A stretch of 64,000 nt of DNA, taken from contig NZ_CP107968.1 in the NCBI RefSeq assembly GCF_036084755.1, positions 1,850,501-1,914,500 of the forward strand. The letters are read 5' to 3'. The translations under genes and the position numbers were made by a program. Source of the stretch: Streptomyces sp. NBC_00370. GTDB lineage: Bacteria; Actinomycetota; Actinomycetes; Streptomycetales; Streptomycetaceae. The notes under the pieces are model-generated. The model saw only the letters and a program-made list of their open reading frames with translations. It searched no databases and was not told the DNA's origin. Of this stretch, positions 35,176-44,897 are shown in pieces (position 1 is the stretch's first letter; every line of letters begins with the position of its first letter).

Positions 35176-35877
35176 TCAGCGCCTGGGCGTCATCAGTCCG
35201 CGCAGGAATACCAGATCGACTTCTTCCAGCGATCCGACGATCGTGCGCCCTTCCGCGGGTGCGATGGGCGCGACGGACGGTACGACGACGACCTGGCAGC
35301 CGGCGGCCTCGGCCGCCGCCACCCCGGTCGCGGTGTCCTCGACGACGGCGCAGCGCGCGGGATCGGCCCCCAGACCGCGGGCGGCGATCAGGTACGGGTC
35401 GGGGTGCGGCTTCGTACGGGCCACGTCGTCGCCCGCGACGGTCAGCGCGAAGTTGTCGGGACCCAGCGAGAGAAGCACCCGGTCGACGATGCGCCGGTGC
35501 GAGGCGGAGACCAGTGCGGTGGGCACCTGGTGGGCCGACAGCTCGGCGAGCAGCCGTGCGGCGCCCGGCATCAGCGGTACGCCGAGCCCGATGCGCCGCT
35601 CGAAGGTCTCGTTGAGCAGCACGGTCAGCTCGGGGAGGGTGATCCGGGCGCCGGTGGCCTCGATCAGGAAGCCCGCGCTGCGGGTCATGGGCCCGCCGAC
35701 CACCACTTCGCGCCAGGACTCGTCGAGCGCGTGTCCGAGGCCCTTGAAGACCTCGACCTCCGCGTCCCACCAGAAGCCCTCGCTGTCGACCAGGGTGCCG
35801 TCCATGTCGAGGAGGACAGCCTGCAGGGAGGACCCTTCGGCCGTACGGGTCAGGGACGCGGGGACCGTACTGGTCAT
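35176..35877 (-). CDS. HAD-family sugar-phosphatase-like hydrolase
   Basis: About 233 residues from the ATG at 35877 (GGAGG upstream). HAD motif I LLDMDGTLVDS (Asp24, Asp26), motif II TALVSASHRR, motif III/IV KPHPDPYLIAARGLG and VVEDTATGVAAAEAAG. The cap is of the beta-phosphoglucomutase/phosphatase class. Dephosphorylates a small phosphorylated metabolite, identity unknown. Encoded after metH on the same strand but behind a terminator hairpin. Confidence 0.92.
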   Translation of the reverse strand: MTSTVPASLTRTAEGSSLQAVLLDMDGTLVDSEGFWWDAEVEVFKGLGHALDESWREVVVGGPMTRSAGFLIEATGARITLPELTVLLNETFERRIGLGVPLMPGAARLLAELSAHQVPTALVSASHRRIVDRVLLSLGPDNFALTVAGDDVARTKPHPDPYLIAARGLGADPARCAVVEDTATGVAAAEAAGCQVVVVPSVAPIAPAEGRTIVGSLEEVDLVFLRGLMTPRR

Positions 35878-35903
35878 CCGGCACACCTCCAAGAGGGACG
35901 AGA

Positions 35904-35954
35904 AGGCCGGTCGCCTGGCCGGCGGGGTGTCCCGCCGGAACAGGCGACCGGCCT
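35904..35954 (-). terminator. Two-tier hairpin downstream of metH
   Basis: Outer perfect 14-bp stem AGGCCGGTCGCCTG / CAGGCGACCGGCCT around an inner CCGGCGGG-GTGT-CCCGCCGG stem. Confidence 0.8.
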
Positions 35955-36025
35955 GCGCTGGGCCGACCAGTGTACGACTTGTCCGGTTGTCGTGCTTATC
36001 GATTACCGGGTCTTCGGACCGATGT

Positions 36026-39000
36026 TCACCGAGCGTTGAAGTAGGTGGCGTCGGGGTGGTGGATGACGATCGCGTCGGTGGACTGCTCCGGGTGGAGCTG
36101 GAACTCCTCGGAGAGCTGGACGCCGATCCGCTCGGGTTCGAGCAGCTCGGCGATCTTGGCGCGGTCCTCCAGGTTGGGGCAGGCGCCGTAGCCGAGCGAG
36201 AAGCGCGCGCCGCGGTACTTCAGCGCGAACATGTCCTCGACCTCGGACGGGTCCTCGCCTGCGAAGCCCAGCTCGGAGCGGACCCTGGCGTGCCAGTACT
36301 CGGCGAGCGCCTCGGCGAGCTGGACGGACAGCCCGTGCAGCTCCAGGTAGTCGCGGTAGGCGTTGCGCTCGAAGAGTTCGGCGGTCGTGCCGCCGATCTT
36401 CGAGCCCACGGTGACGATCTGCAGTCCGACGACGTCCGTCTCGCCCGACTCCTCGGGGCGGAAGTAGTCGGCGAGGCAGAGCCTGCGGCCGCGCCGCTGG
36501 CGGGGGAAGGTGAAGCGGGTGCGCTCAGCGCCGTCCTCACCGAGCAGGATCAGGTCCTCGCCCTTGGAGACGCAGGGGAAGTAGCCGTAGACGACGGCGG
36601 CTTCCAGCATGTTCTCGGTGTGCAGCCGCTCCAGCCAGCCGCGCAGATGCGGCCGGCCCTCGGTCTCGACCAGTTCCTCGTAGCTGGGTCCGTCGCCGGT
36701 ACGGGCCTCCTTGAGGCCCCACTGGCCCTTGAACAGCGCGCCTTCGTCCAGCCAGGACGCGTACTCCTTGAGCTGGATGCCCTTGACGACGCGGGTGCCC
36801 CAGAACGGCGGGGTGGGTACGGGGTTGTCGACGGCGACGTCCGAGCGCCCGCCGCCCTCCTCGGGCCGCTCCTCGACCACGGTGTTCGTGGTGGCCCTGA
36901 CCCGGCGCGGCTTCAGCTCGGGGAGCGTGACGCCGGGGACGCCGCGCTTGACGCCGATCAGCGCGTCCATCAGCCGCAGGCCTTCGAACGCGTCGCGGGC
37001 GTAGCGGACTTCGCCCTCGTAGATCTCGTGCAGGTCCTGCTCGACATAGGCCCGGGTGAGCGCGGCGCCACCGAGGATGACGGGGAAGTCGGCCGCCATC
37101 TTGCGCTGGTTCAGCTCTTCCAGGTTCTCCTTCATGATCACGGTCGACTTCACCAGCAGACCCGACATGCCGATGACATCCGCCTTATGCTCCTCGGCGG
37201 CTTCCAGGATCGCGGAGACGGGCTGCTTGATGCCCAGATTGACCACGGTGTAGCCGTTGTTGGAGAGGATGATGTCCACGAGGTTCTTGCCGATGTCGTG
37301 GACGTCGCCGCGTACGGTCGCGAGCACGATGGTGCCCTTACCGTCGTCGTCCGTCTTCTCCATGTGCGGTTCCAGGTAGGCGACCGCGGTCTTCATCACC
37401 TCGGCGGACTGGAGCACGAACGGCAGCTGCATCTGGCCGGAGCCGAACAGCTCGCCGACGACCTTCATCCCGTTCAGCAGGGTGTCGTTGACGATCTCCA
37501 GCGCGGGACGCTCGGCCAGGGCGGCGGCGAGGTCCTCCTCCAGGCCGTTCTTCTCGCCGTCGATGATGCGCCGCTCCAGGCGCTCGTTGAGCGGCAGGGC
37601 GCGCAGTTCCTCGGCCCTGCCGTCCTTCATCGACTTGGTGTTGACGCCCTCGAACAGCTCCATGAGCTTCTGCAGCGGGTCGTAGCCCTCTTCGCGGCGA
37701 TCGTAGATCAGGTCGAGGGCGACCTTGACCTGCTCCTCCTCCAGCCGCGCGATGGGCAGGATCTTCGAGGCGTGCACGATCGCGGAGTCGAGCCCGGCCT
37801 TGACGCACTCGTCGAGGAAGACGGAGTTGAGGACGATACGGGCGGCCGGGTTGAGGCCGAAGGAGATGTTGGAGAGGCCCAGCGTGGTCTGGACGTCGGG
37901 GTGCCGTTCCTTGAGCCGGCGGATCGCCTCGATCGTGGCGATGCCGTCCTTGCGGGACTCCTCCTGGCCGGTGCAGATGGTGAAGGTCAGGGTGTCGATG
38001 AGGATGTCCGACTCGTGCACGCCGTAGGTGCCGGTCAGCTCGCCGATCAGCCGCTCGGCGATGGCGACCTTGTGCTCGGGGGTACGGGCCTGGCCCTCCT
38101 CGTCGATGGTCAGCGCGATCAGCGCGGCGCCGTGCTCGACGGCGAGCTGGGTGACCTTGGTGAAGCGGGACTCGGGGCCGTCGCCGTCCTCGTAGTTGAC
38201 GGAGTTGATGACGGCCCGGCCGCCCAGCTTCTCCAGGCCCGCCCGGAGGACGGGCAGCTCGGTGGAGTCCAGCACGATGGGCAGCGTGGAGGCCGTGGCG
38301 AACCGGCCGGCCAGCTCGGCCATGTCGGCGACACCGTCGCGGCCGACGTAGTCGACGCACAGGTCCAGCAGATGCGCGCCCTCCCGGATCTGACCGCGCG
38401 CCATCTCGACGCAGTCGTCCCAGCGGCCGTCCAGCATGGCCTCGCGGAACTTCTTCGAGCCGTTGGCGTTGGTGCGCTCGCCGATGGCGAGGAAGGACGC
38501 GTCCTGGCGGAACGGCACCGTCTGGTAGAGCGAGGCGGCGCCCGGCTCGGGGTGCGGCTCGCGCTCCGTACGGGGCACGTCGCGCACCCGCTCGACCACC
38601 TGGCGCAGATGCTCGGGGGTGGTGCCGCAGCAGCCGCCGACCAGCGAGAGGCCGTACTCGCCGACGAAGGTCTCCTGGGCGTCGGCCAGTTCGGCGGGCT
38701 GCAGCGGGTAGTGGGCGCCGTTCTTGCCGAGGACGGGCAGGCCGGCGTTGGGCATGCAGGAGAGCGGGATCCGGGAGTGCCGGGCCAGATAGCGCAGGTG
38801 CTCGCTCATCTCGGCGGGCCCGGTGGCGCAGTTCAGGCCGATCATGTCGATGCCCAGCGGCTCCAGGGCCGTCAGCGCCGCGCCGATCTCGGAGCCGAGC
38901 AGCATCGTGCCGGTCGTCTCGACCGTCACGGAGCAGATGATCGGGAGGTTGGCGCCGGTGGTCTCCAGGGCGCGGCGGGCGCCGAGGACGGCGGCCTTGG

Positions 39001-39544
39001 TCTGGAGCAGGTCCTGGGTGGTCTCGACGAGCAGCGCGTCGGCGCCGCCGGCGATCATGCCTTCGGCGTTCTGCTGGTAGGCGTCGCGCAGCTTGACGTA
39101 CGGGGCGTGGCCCAGGGTGGGCAGCTTGGTGCCGGGGCCCATGGAGCCGAGCACCCAGCGCTGGCGTCCGCTGGAAGCCGTGAACTCGTCGGCCACCTCG
39201 CGGGCGATCCTGGCGCCGGCCTCGGAGAGTTCGAAGACCCGCTCGGGGATGTCGTACTCCCCCAGCGCGGCGAAGTTCGCGCCGAAGGTGTTGGTCTCGA
39301 CGCAGTCGACGCCGACAGCGAAGTACTCCTGGTGCACGGAGCGGACGATGTCCGGGCGTGTCACGTTGAGGATCTCGTTGCAGCCTTCCAGGTCCTGGAA
39401 GTCCTCCAGGGTGGGGTCCTGCGCCTGGAGCATCGTGCCCATCGCGCCGTCGGCCACCACCACTCGGGTGGCGAAGGCCTCGCGCAGGGCTTCGATGCGG
39501 GTACGGCTGTCAGTAGCGGGGGCTGGGGTTGGCGACGAGGCCAT
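36026..39544 (-). CDS. metH: Cobalamin-dependent methionine synthase MetH
   Basis: 1172 residues, GGGAG seven bases before the ATG. Domains: homocysteine module with zinc cysteines in GLNCATG and GGCCGTTPEH, pterin (methyl-tetrahydrofolate) module, cobalamin cap and B12 domain with the DVHDIGKN motif near residue 748 and GLLVKST, then the C-terminal SAM-binding reactivation domain. All modules are intact, so it should work as a full-length enzyme. Conserved in this spot in actinobacteria. Its 200-bp leader is rich in hairpins. Confidence 0.97.
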   Translation of the reverse strand: MASSPTPAPATDSRTRIEALREAFATRVVVADGAMGTMLQAQDPTLEDFQDLEGCNEILNVTRPDIVRSVHQEYFAVGVDCVETNTFGANFAALGEYDIPERVFELSEAGARIAREVADEFTASSGRQRWVLGSMGPGTKLPTLGHAPYVKLRDAYQQNAEGMIAGGADALLVETTQDLLQTKAAVLGARRALETTGANLPIICSVTVETTGTMLLGSEIGAALTALEPLGIDMIGLNCATGPAEMSEHLRYLARHSRIPLSCMPNAGLPVLGKNGAHYPLQPAELADAQETFVGEYGLSLVGGCCGTTPEHLRQVVERVRDVPRTEREPHPEPGAASLYQTVPFRQDASFLAIGERTNANGSKKFREAMLDGRWDDCVEMARGQIREGAHLLDLCVDYVGRDGVADMAELAGRFATASTLPIVLDSTELPVLRAGLEKLGGRAVINSVNYEDGDGPESRFTKVTQLAVEHGAALIALTIDEEGQARTPEHKVAIAERLIGELTGTYGVHESDILIDTLTFTICTGQEESRKDGIATIEAIRRLKERHPDVQTTLGLSNISFGLNPAARIVLNSVFLDECVKAGLDSAIVHASKILPIARLEEEQVKVALDLIYDRREEGYDPLQKLMELFEGVNTKSMKDGRAEELRALPLNERLERRIIDGEKNGLEEDLAAALAERPALEIVNDTLLNGMKVVGELFGSGQMQLPFVLQSAEVMKTAVAYLEPHMEKTDDDGKGTIVLATVRGDVHDIGKNLVDIILSNNGYTVVNLGIKQPVSAILEAAEEHKADVIGMSGLLVKSTVIMKENLEELNQRKMAADFPVILGGAALTRAYVEQDLHEIYEGEVRYARDAFEGLRLMDALIGVKRGVPGVTLPELKPRRVRATTNTVVEERPEEGGGRSDVAVDNPVPTPPFWGTRVVKGIQLKEYASWLDEGALFKGQWGLKEARTGDGPSYEELVETEGRPHLRGWLERLHTENMLEAAVVYGYFPCVSKGEDLILLGEDGAERTRFTFPRQRRGRRLCLADYFRPEESGETDVVGLQIVTVGSKIGGTTAELFERNAYRDYLELHGLSVQLAEALAEYWHARVRSELGFAGEDPSEVEDMFALKYRGARFSLGYGACPNLEDRAKIAELLEPERIGVQLSEEFQLHPEQSTDAIVIHHPDATYFNAR

Positions 39545-39582
39545 GTATGTACTCCCGGGTTGCGACGGCTGTCGGCTTTGCG

Positions 39583-39683
39583 CCTTCCCGGCGGAAGGGG
39601 CACCCCGCCAGCGTAGCGGGGCGTGCCCCCTTACGGTCCGGCATTCCGCCCCGGGGGCCGGGACCGCCCCCCGCTTGGCGGGG
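39583..39683 (-). other. Structured metH leader with three GC hairpins
   Basis: Hairpins at 39583-39598 (CCTTCC / GGAAGG), 39603-39621 (CCCCGC / GCGGGG) and 39669-39683 (CCCCGC-TTG-GCGGGG). The last two use the same 6-bp arms. The layout does not match a riboswitch class I can name. Confidence 0.4.
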
Positions 39684-39708
39684 CGCAGGTCGGCATCGGC
39701 CGATAGTG

Positions 39709-39723
39709 TTCAGCATTGTCGAA
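39709..39723. promoter_or_regulatory. Candidate GylR operator upstream of gylR
   Basis: TTCAGCATTGTCGAA, an imperfect palindrome around the idealised TTCGACAnTGTCGAA. Lies 22 bp before the gylR start and shares GCATTGTCGAA with the site before glpF. Confidence 0.65.
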
Positions 39724-39745
39724 TCCCGTTTTGGAGGTCCGTGCC

Positions 39746-40510
39746 ATGGCGAAGACGATCCAGTCGCTGGAGCGGGCGGCCGCGATCCTGCGGCTCCTCG
39801 CGGGCGGCGAGCGCAGGCTCGGCCTCTCCGACATCGCTTCCTCACTCGGCCTGGCCAAGGGCACGGCCCACGGCATCCTCCGCACCCTCCAGGCCGAGGG
39901 CTTCGTGGAGCAGGACGGGCCTTCGGGCAGATACCAGCTGGGGGCCGAGCTGCTGCGGCTCGGCAACAGCTATCTGGACGTCCACGAGCTGCGCTCGCGC
40001 GCCCTGGTCTGGACGGACGACCTGGCGAGGTCGTCCGGCGAGAGCGTCCATCTGGGCGTGGCGCACCTGGAGGGGGTGCTGATCGTCCACCATGTCTTCC
40101 GCCCGGACGACAGCCGGCAGGTGCTCGAAGTGGGGGCGATGCAGCCGCTGCACTCGACGGCGCTGGGCAAGGTGCTGTCGGCGTACGACCCGGTGGCCCA
40201 CAACGAGGCCGTCCAGGGTGAGCGGACGGCGTTCACGACGCGGACCGTCACCGGTCTGGCCGAGTTCGAGAAAATTCTCGAACTGACCCGCGCGCGCGGC
40301 TGGGCGTCGGACGTCGAGGAGACCTGGGAAGGCGTCGCCGCCGTGGCCGCGCCCGTCCACGACAGGCGCCGTATGCCGGTGGGAGCGATCGCCGTCACCG
40401 GTGCGGTCGAACGGCTCTGCGAGTCGGGCGAGCCGCGCCCCGAGCTGATCGCGGCGGTCCGCGAGTGCGCCAGGTCGGTGTCCCGAGATGTCGGCGCCGG
40501 GCGGTTTTGA
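39746..40510 (+). CDS. gylR: IclR-family glycerol operon regulator GylR
   Basis: About 254 residues from the ATG at 39746 (GGAGG upstream), the length of known GylR. Winged HTH: AAILRLLAGGERRLGLSDIA, SSLGLAKGTAHGILRTLQAE; C-terminal effector domain with LHSTALGKVLSA. In Streptomyces GylR represses the adjacent glycerol catabolism genes in response to glycerol-3-phosphate and also represses itself. The matching motifs before gylR and glpF fit that. Stops 226 bp before glpF. Confidence 0.95.
   Translation: MAKTIQSLERAAAILRLLAGGERRLGLSDIASSLGLAKGTAHGILRTLQAEGFVEQDGPSGRYQLGAELLRLGNSYLDVHELRSRALVWTDDLARSSGESVHLGVAHLEGVLIVHHVFRPDDSRQVLEVGAMQPLHSTALGKVLSAYDPVAHNEAVQGERTAFTTRTVTGLAEFEKILELTRARGWASDVEETWEGVAAVAAPVHDRRRMPVGAIAVTGAVERLCESGEPRPELIAAVRECARSVSRDVGAGRF
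40263..40284. repeat. Perfect 22-bp inverted repeat inside gylR
   Basis: AGTTCGAGAA - AA - TTCTCGAACT, 10-bp arms, within the codons for EFEKILEL. AT-rich for its surroundings. Confidence 0.8.
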
Positions 40511-40600
40511 GTCATTTGCCGGATGATCTGACTTGAACAAGGTTTCGGCCCCGGAACCCTTGACCGCGTCACGACCCGAGGATGAGACTGCCGTAAGACG

Positions 40601-40615
40601 GTCGGCATTGTCGAA
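40601..40615. promoter_or_regulatory. Candidate GylR operator upstream of glpF
   Basis: GTCGGCATTGTCGAA, with TCGGCA-T-TGTCGA as an inverted repeat with one mismatch; 122 bp before the glpF start. Shares GCATTGTCGAA with the gylR site. Confidence 0.68.
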
Positions 40616-40736
40616 CGCTTTTCGGTGGACGAGCCAGCGGTCGTGACAACGCCAAGGGCCGAAATGCCCTCACCGAGGGCGCGGGCCACCGGTACGAGCC
40701 GGAGGTCCGCCTTCCCCTGGACGAAGGAGTCTTCGG

Positions 40737-41528
40737 GTGTCCAATCTCGACATTTTCCTAGGCGAGACCGCGGGTACCGCCGCCCTGATCCTGCTCGGTG
40801 GCGGCGTGGTCGCCGGCGTCGTGCTCAGGCGGTCCAAGGCCTCCGGCGCGGGCTGGGTCGCGATCAGCCTCGGCTGGGGTTTCGCGGTCATGGTCGGCGC
40901 GTATCTCTCCGCACCGAAATCGGCCGCGTCCCTCAACCCGGCGCTGACGATCGGTCTGGCCATTCAGGGCAGCATCAAGTGGGGCGACGTCCTTCTCTAC
41001 ATCGGCTCCGAGCTGCTCGGCGCGATGATCGGCGCCGTACTGGTGTACCTGGCCTACCTGGGCCAGTTCTACGCCCACCTCCGCGACCCCGAGGTGCTGG
41101 CGGCGCAGCCCGAGGTGGAGGGTCTGGTCGACCAGAAGACCGCTCCCAAGGCGGGTCCCGTGCTGGGTATCTTCTCCACGGGTCCTGAGGTGCGGAACTA
41201 CTGGCAGAACGTCCTGACCGAGATCATCGCCACGTTCGTCCTGGTCATCGCGGTCCTGACCCAGGGCCTGAACCAGAAGGGCGACGGGCTCGGTCCCATC
41301 GGCATCCTGATCACGTCGTTCGTCGTGGTGGGTATCGGTCTCTCCCTCGGTGGGCCGACCGGATACGCCATCAACCCGGCCCGAGACCTCGGCCCCCGCA
41401 TCATCCACGCGATCCTGCCGCTGCCCAACAAGGGCGGCTCCGACTGGACCTACGCATGGGTTCCGGTGATCGGGCCGTTCGCCGGCGCGGCGCTGGCGGC
41501 CGGCTTCTACCGGGCCTGCTTCATGTGA
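40737..41528 (+). CDS. glpF: Glycerol facilitator GlpF
   Basis: 263 residues from a GTG with AAGGAGT upstream. MIP/aquaporin fold with the two NPA boxes (SLNPALTIG and AINPARDLG); the Asp after the second NPA (NPARD) is the aquaglyceroporin hallmark. Six membrane helices. Lets glycerol into the cell for the kinase encoded 49 bp downstream. First gene of the operon glpF-glpK-glpD (gylCAB). Confidence 0.95.
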   Translation: MSNLDIFLGETAGTAALILLGGGVVAGVVLRRSKASGAGWVAISLGWGFAVMVGAYLSAPKSAASLNPALTIGLAIQGSIKWGDVLLYIGSELLGAMIGAVLVYLAYLGQFYAHLRDPEVLAAQPEVEGLVDQKTAPKAGPVLGIFSTGPEVRNYWQNVLTEIIATFVLVIAVLTQGLNQKGDGLGPIGILITSFVVVGIGLSLGGPTGYAINPARDLGPRIIHAILPLPNKGGSDWTYAWVPVIGPFAGAALAAGFYRACFM

Positions 41529-41577
41529 TCGCCCGGCCGGCCACCCCCACCATCCCGACGGACCAGGAGCAGACACC

Positions 41578-43128
41578 GTGAGTGACGACAACGCAACCGG
41601 GACTTCCTCCCACGGAACCGGGCCGTTCATCGCGGCCATCGACCAGGGCACGACGTCCAGCCGCTGCATCGTCTTCGACGTCGACGGGCGCATCGTCGCC
41701 GTCGACCAGAAGGAGCACGAGCAGATATTCCCCAAGCCCGGCTGGGTGGAGCACGACGCCAAGGAGATCTGGACCAACGTCCAGGAAGTGGTCGCGAACG
41801 CCATCGAGAAGGCCGGCATCACCAAGGCCGACGTCCTGGCGATCGGGATCACCAACCAGCGCGAGACCACCATGCTCTGGGACAAGAACACCGGTGAGCC
41901 CGTGCACAACGCCATCGTCTGGCAGGACACCAGGACCAGCGGTCTGGTCAGGGAACTGGGCCGCAACGTCGGCCAGGACCGGTTCAGGCGCGACACGGGA
42001 CTGCCGCTCGCGACCTACTTCGCCGGCCCGAAGGCCCGCTGGCTGCTCGACAACGTCGAGGGGCTGCGCGAGCGCGCGGAGAGCGGCGACATCCTCTTCG
42101 GCACCATGGACTCCTGGGTCATCTGGAACCTGACCGGCGGAGTCGACGGCGGCGTCCACGTCACCGACGTGACCAACGCGTCCCGCACGATGCTGATGCG
42201 CCTCGACACGCTCCAGTGGGACCCGAAGATCTGCAACTCCATCGGCGTCCCGACCGCGATGCTGCCGGAGATCCGCTCCTCCTCCGAGGTGTACGGAACG
42301 GCCAAGGGCGGCCCCCTGGACGGGATTCCGGTCGCCTCGGCGCTCGGTGACCAGCAGGCGGCCCTGTTCGGCCAGACCTGCTTCGCCGAGGGCGAGGCCA
42401 AGTCCACCTACGGCACCGGCACGTTCATGCTGATGAACACCGCCAACAAGCCGATCAACTCGTACAACGGCCTGCTGACCACGGTCGGTTACCGCATCGG
42501 TGACCAGCCCGCCGTGTACGCGCTGGAGGGCTCCATCGCCGTCACCGGCGCGCTTGTGCAGTGGATGCGCGACCAGATGGGCCTGATCAACTCGGCCCCC
42601 GAGATCGAGACGCTGGCCTCCTCCGTGGAGGACAACGGCGGCGCGTACTTCGTCCCCGCCTTCTCCGGTCTCTTCGCCCCGCACTGGGACTCGGGCGCGC
42701 GTGGGGTGATCGCCGGTCTGACCGGCTACGTCACCAAGGCGCACATCGCCCGCGCGGTCCTGGAGGCCACGGCCTGGCAGACCCGCGAGATCAGCGACGC
42801 CATGACCAAGGACTCCAAGGTCGAGCTGACGTCGCTGAAGGTCGACGGCGGTATGACGGCGAACAATCTGCTGATGCAGACGCTGGCCAACGTCCTGGAC
42901 GCGCCGGTGGTCCGCCCGATGGTCGCCGAGACGACCTGTCTCGGCGCCGCCTACGCGGCGGGGCTCGCCGTGGGCTTCTGGCCCGACACCGACGCGCTGC
43001 GCGCCAACTGGCGCAGGGCCGCCGAGTGGACGCCCGACATGGACGCCGCGCGGCGCGACCACGAATACAAGAACTGGCTCAAGGCGGTCGACCGCACCAA
43101 GGGCTGGCTGGACGAGGACGACAGCTGA
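41578..43128 (+). CDS. glpK: Glycerol kinase GlpK
   Basis: 516 residues, GTG start with AGGAG. FGGY kinase: [15 protein letters not shown] at the N-terminus, [22 protein letters not shown], the catalytic Asp in the [14 protein letters not shown] region and the C-terminal [18 protein letters not shown] motif. Makes glycerol-3-phosphate, which is also the inducer that releases GylR. Confidence 0.97.
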   Translation: MSDDNATGTSSHGTGPFIAAIDQGTTSSRCIVFDVDGRIVAVDQKEHEQIFPKPGWVEHDAKEIWTNVQEVVANAIEKAGITKADVLAIGITNQRETTMLWDKNTGEPVHNAIVWQDTRTSGLVRELGRNVGQDRFRRDTGLPLATYFAGPKARWLLDNVEGLRERAESGDILFGTMDSWVIWNLTGGVDGGVHVTDVTNASRTMLMRLDTLQWDPKICNSIGVPTAMLPEIRSSSEVYGTAKGGPLDGIPVASALGDQQAALFGQTCFAEGEAKSTYGTGTFMLMNTANKPINSYNGLLTTVGYRIGDQPAVYALEGSIAVTGALVQWMRDQMGLINSAPEIETLASSVEDNGGAYFVPAFSGLFAPHWDSGARGVIAGLTGYVTKAHIARAVLEATAWQTREISDAMTKDSKVELTSLKVDGGMTANNLLMQTLANVLDAPVVRPMVAETTCLGAAYAAGLAVGFWPDTDALRANWRRAAEWTPDMDAARRDHEYKNWLKAVDRTKGWLDEDDS

Positions 43129-43172
43129 CCCGTCGAGCGTCCGACGCACCGTAAGGCCGACAAGGAGTAACG

Positions 43173-44783
43173 ATGAGCACCCTGCAGAGCGGCCCCGCAC
43201 TGGGGACGCACCCGGCTGGCGGTTCCCTTCCGAGCCGCGCCGAGACCCGGGAGCAACTGTCCAACGCGACGTACGACCTCCTGGTGATCGGCGGCGGGAT
43301 CCTGGGCATCTCCACCGCCTGGCACGCCTCGCAGTCGGGACTGCGGGTGGCCCTCGTGGACGGCGGCGACTTCGCCGGCGCCACCTCGTCGGCCTCGTCC
43401 AAGCTCCTCCACGGCGGTCTGCGCTATCTGCAGACCGGCGCGGTGAAGCTGGTCGCGGAGAACCACTTCGAACGGCGCGCCGTCTCCAACCAGGTGGCCC
43501 CCCACCTGGCCAACCCGCTGACCTTCTACCTGCCGGTCTACAAGGGCGGACCGCACAGCGCCGCCAAGCTCGGCGCCGGCGTCTTCGCCTACTCGGCGCT
43601 CTCCGCCTTCCGCGACGGGGTCGGGCATGTGATCAGCCCGGCCAAGGCGCGGCAGGCGGTGCCCGAGCTGCGTACCGACAATCTGCAGGCCGTCGCGGTC
43701 TACGGCGACGACCAGATGAACGACGCGCGGATGGCGATCATGACGGTGCGCGCAGCCGTCGAGTCGGGCGCCGCCGTGCTCAACCACGCCGAGGTGACCG
43801 GGCTGCGGTTCTCCGGCGGCCGGGTGACCGGCGCCGACCTGCGGGACCGGATGGACGGTACGGAGTTCGGCGTCAACGCCCGGCTGGTGCTCAACGCGAC
43901 CGGGCCGTGGGTGGACCACCTGCGGAAGATGGAGGACCCGAACTCCGAGCCCTCCATCCGGCTGTCCAAGGGCGCGCACCTCGTGCTCAAGCGCAGCGCG
44001 CCGTGGAACGCGGCGCTCGCGACACCGATCGACAAGTACCGCATCACCTTCGCGCTGCCCTGGGAGGGCATGCTGCTGCTCGGCACCACCGACGAGGAGT
44101 ACGTGGGTGACCCGGCGGACGTCGCGGTCAACGAGAAGGACATCCACCAGATCCTGGACGAGGCGTCCCTCTCGGTACGCGACCAGCAGCTGTCCCGCGA
44201 TCTGATCACGTACTCGTTCGCCGGTCTGCGGGTGCTGCCCGGCGGTCCCGGCGACACCTCCAAGGCGAAGCGCGAGACGGTCGTGACCGAGGGCAGCGGC
44301 GGCATGCTGTCGGTCGCCGGCGGCAAGTGGACCACGTTCCGCCACATCGGCCGGACGGTCCTGACCAAGCTGGAGACCCTGCCGGGGCGCCCGCTCGGCT
44401 CGGACGTGGAGCCGGTGGCCCGGCTGCCGAAGAAGTTCCCGCTGCCCGGCATCTCGAACCCGCACGCCGTGGCCCACCGGCTGATGATCGACGGCGGCGG
44501 CTCCGGGCCCGGCATGGCGCCCGACACCGCGCACCATCTGGCGACGCACTACGGCTCGCTCGCCTTCGACCTGGTACGCCTCGCCTACGAGCACCCCGAG
44601 CTGGGCGAGCGTATCCACCCGGAGGCGCCCGAGATCTGGGCGCAGGTGGTGTACGCGCGGGACCACGAGTGGGCGGAGACGGCCGACGACGTGCTGCGCC
44701 GCCGTACCACGCTGACGATCCGCGGCCTGGCGACGGACGAGATCCGCGCCCGGGTCGAGGAACTGCTGGCCCGGCGCGACTGA
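43173..44783 (+). CDS. glpD: Aerobic glycerol-3-phosphate dehydrogenase GlpD
   Basis: 536 residues. FAD loop LLVIGGGILGISTAWHA, the GATSSASSKLLHGGLRYL signature and GGKWTTFRHIG. The C-terminal domain is the usual DAO C-terminal helical region. Oxidises glycerol-3-phosphate to dihydroxyacetone phosphate at the membrane and passes electrons to quinone. Last gene of the operon, 44 bp after glpK; the following GntR gene has its own promoter. Confidence 0.96.
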   Translation: MSTLQSGPALGTHPAGGSLPSRAETREQLSNATYDLLVIGGGILGISTAWHASQSGLRVALVDGGDFAGATSSASSKLLHGGLRYLQTGAVKLVAENHFERRAVSNQVAPHLANPLTFYLPVYKGGPHSAAKLGAGVFAYSALSAFRDGVGHVISPAKARQAVPELRTDNLQAVAVYGDDQMNDARMAIMTVRAAVESGAAVLNHAEVTGLRFSGGRVTGADLRDRMDGTEFGVNARLVLNATGPWVDHLRKMEDPNSEPSIRLSKGAHLVLKRSAPWNAALATPIDKYRITFALPWEGMLLLGTTDEEYVGDPADVAVNEKDIHQILDEASLSVRDQQLSRDLITYSFAGLRVLPGGPGDTSKAKRETVVTEGSGGMLSVAGGKWTTFRHIGRTVLTKLETLPGRPLGSDVEPVARLPKKFPLPGISNPHAVAHRLMIDGGGSGPGMAPDTAHHLATHYGSLAFDLVRLAYEHPELGERIHPEAPEIWAQVVYARDHEWAETADDVLRRRTTLTIRGLATDEIRARVEELLARRD

Positions 44784-44871
44784 CGGCGGTGTGACCCACA
44801 GATCGATGCGACCGACAGGTACCTCCGGGGTACCGCCCCGCTTTCGCGTTCTTGGACGCATAATGGGGGCG

Positions 44872-44884
44872 ATACATCGGATGT
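44872..44884. promoter_or_regulatory. ATACATCGGATGT operator candidate before the GntR gene
   Basis: ACATC-G-GATGT inverted repeat (44874-44884), 13 bp before the GTG and just after a CATAAT -10-like box at 44859-44864. Its 12-bp ATACATCGGATG recurs at 51481-51492. Confidence 0.65.
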
Positions 44885-44897
44885 CTGGAGGTCGCCC

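Noticed and set aside
35147..39616. 1489-codon open frame antisense to metH
   Set aside because: An artefact of high GC third positions; the opposite strand encodes the full MetH domain set.
39545..39745. Cobalamin-like riboswitch in the metH leader (a GGGAAGGCGCAAAGCCG-like segment)
   Set aside because: The B12-box and GGTGnAA-type conserved blocks are absent; B12-dependent metH would not be expected to be repressed by B12.
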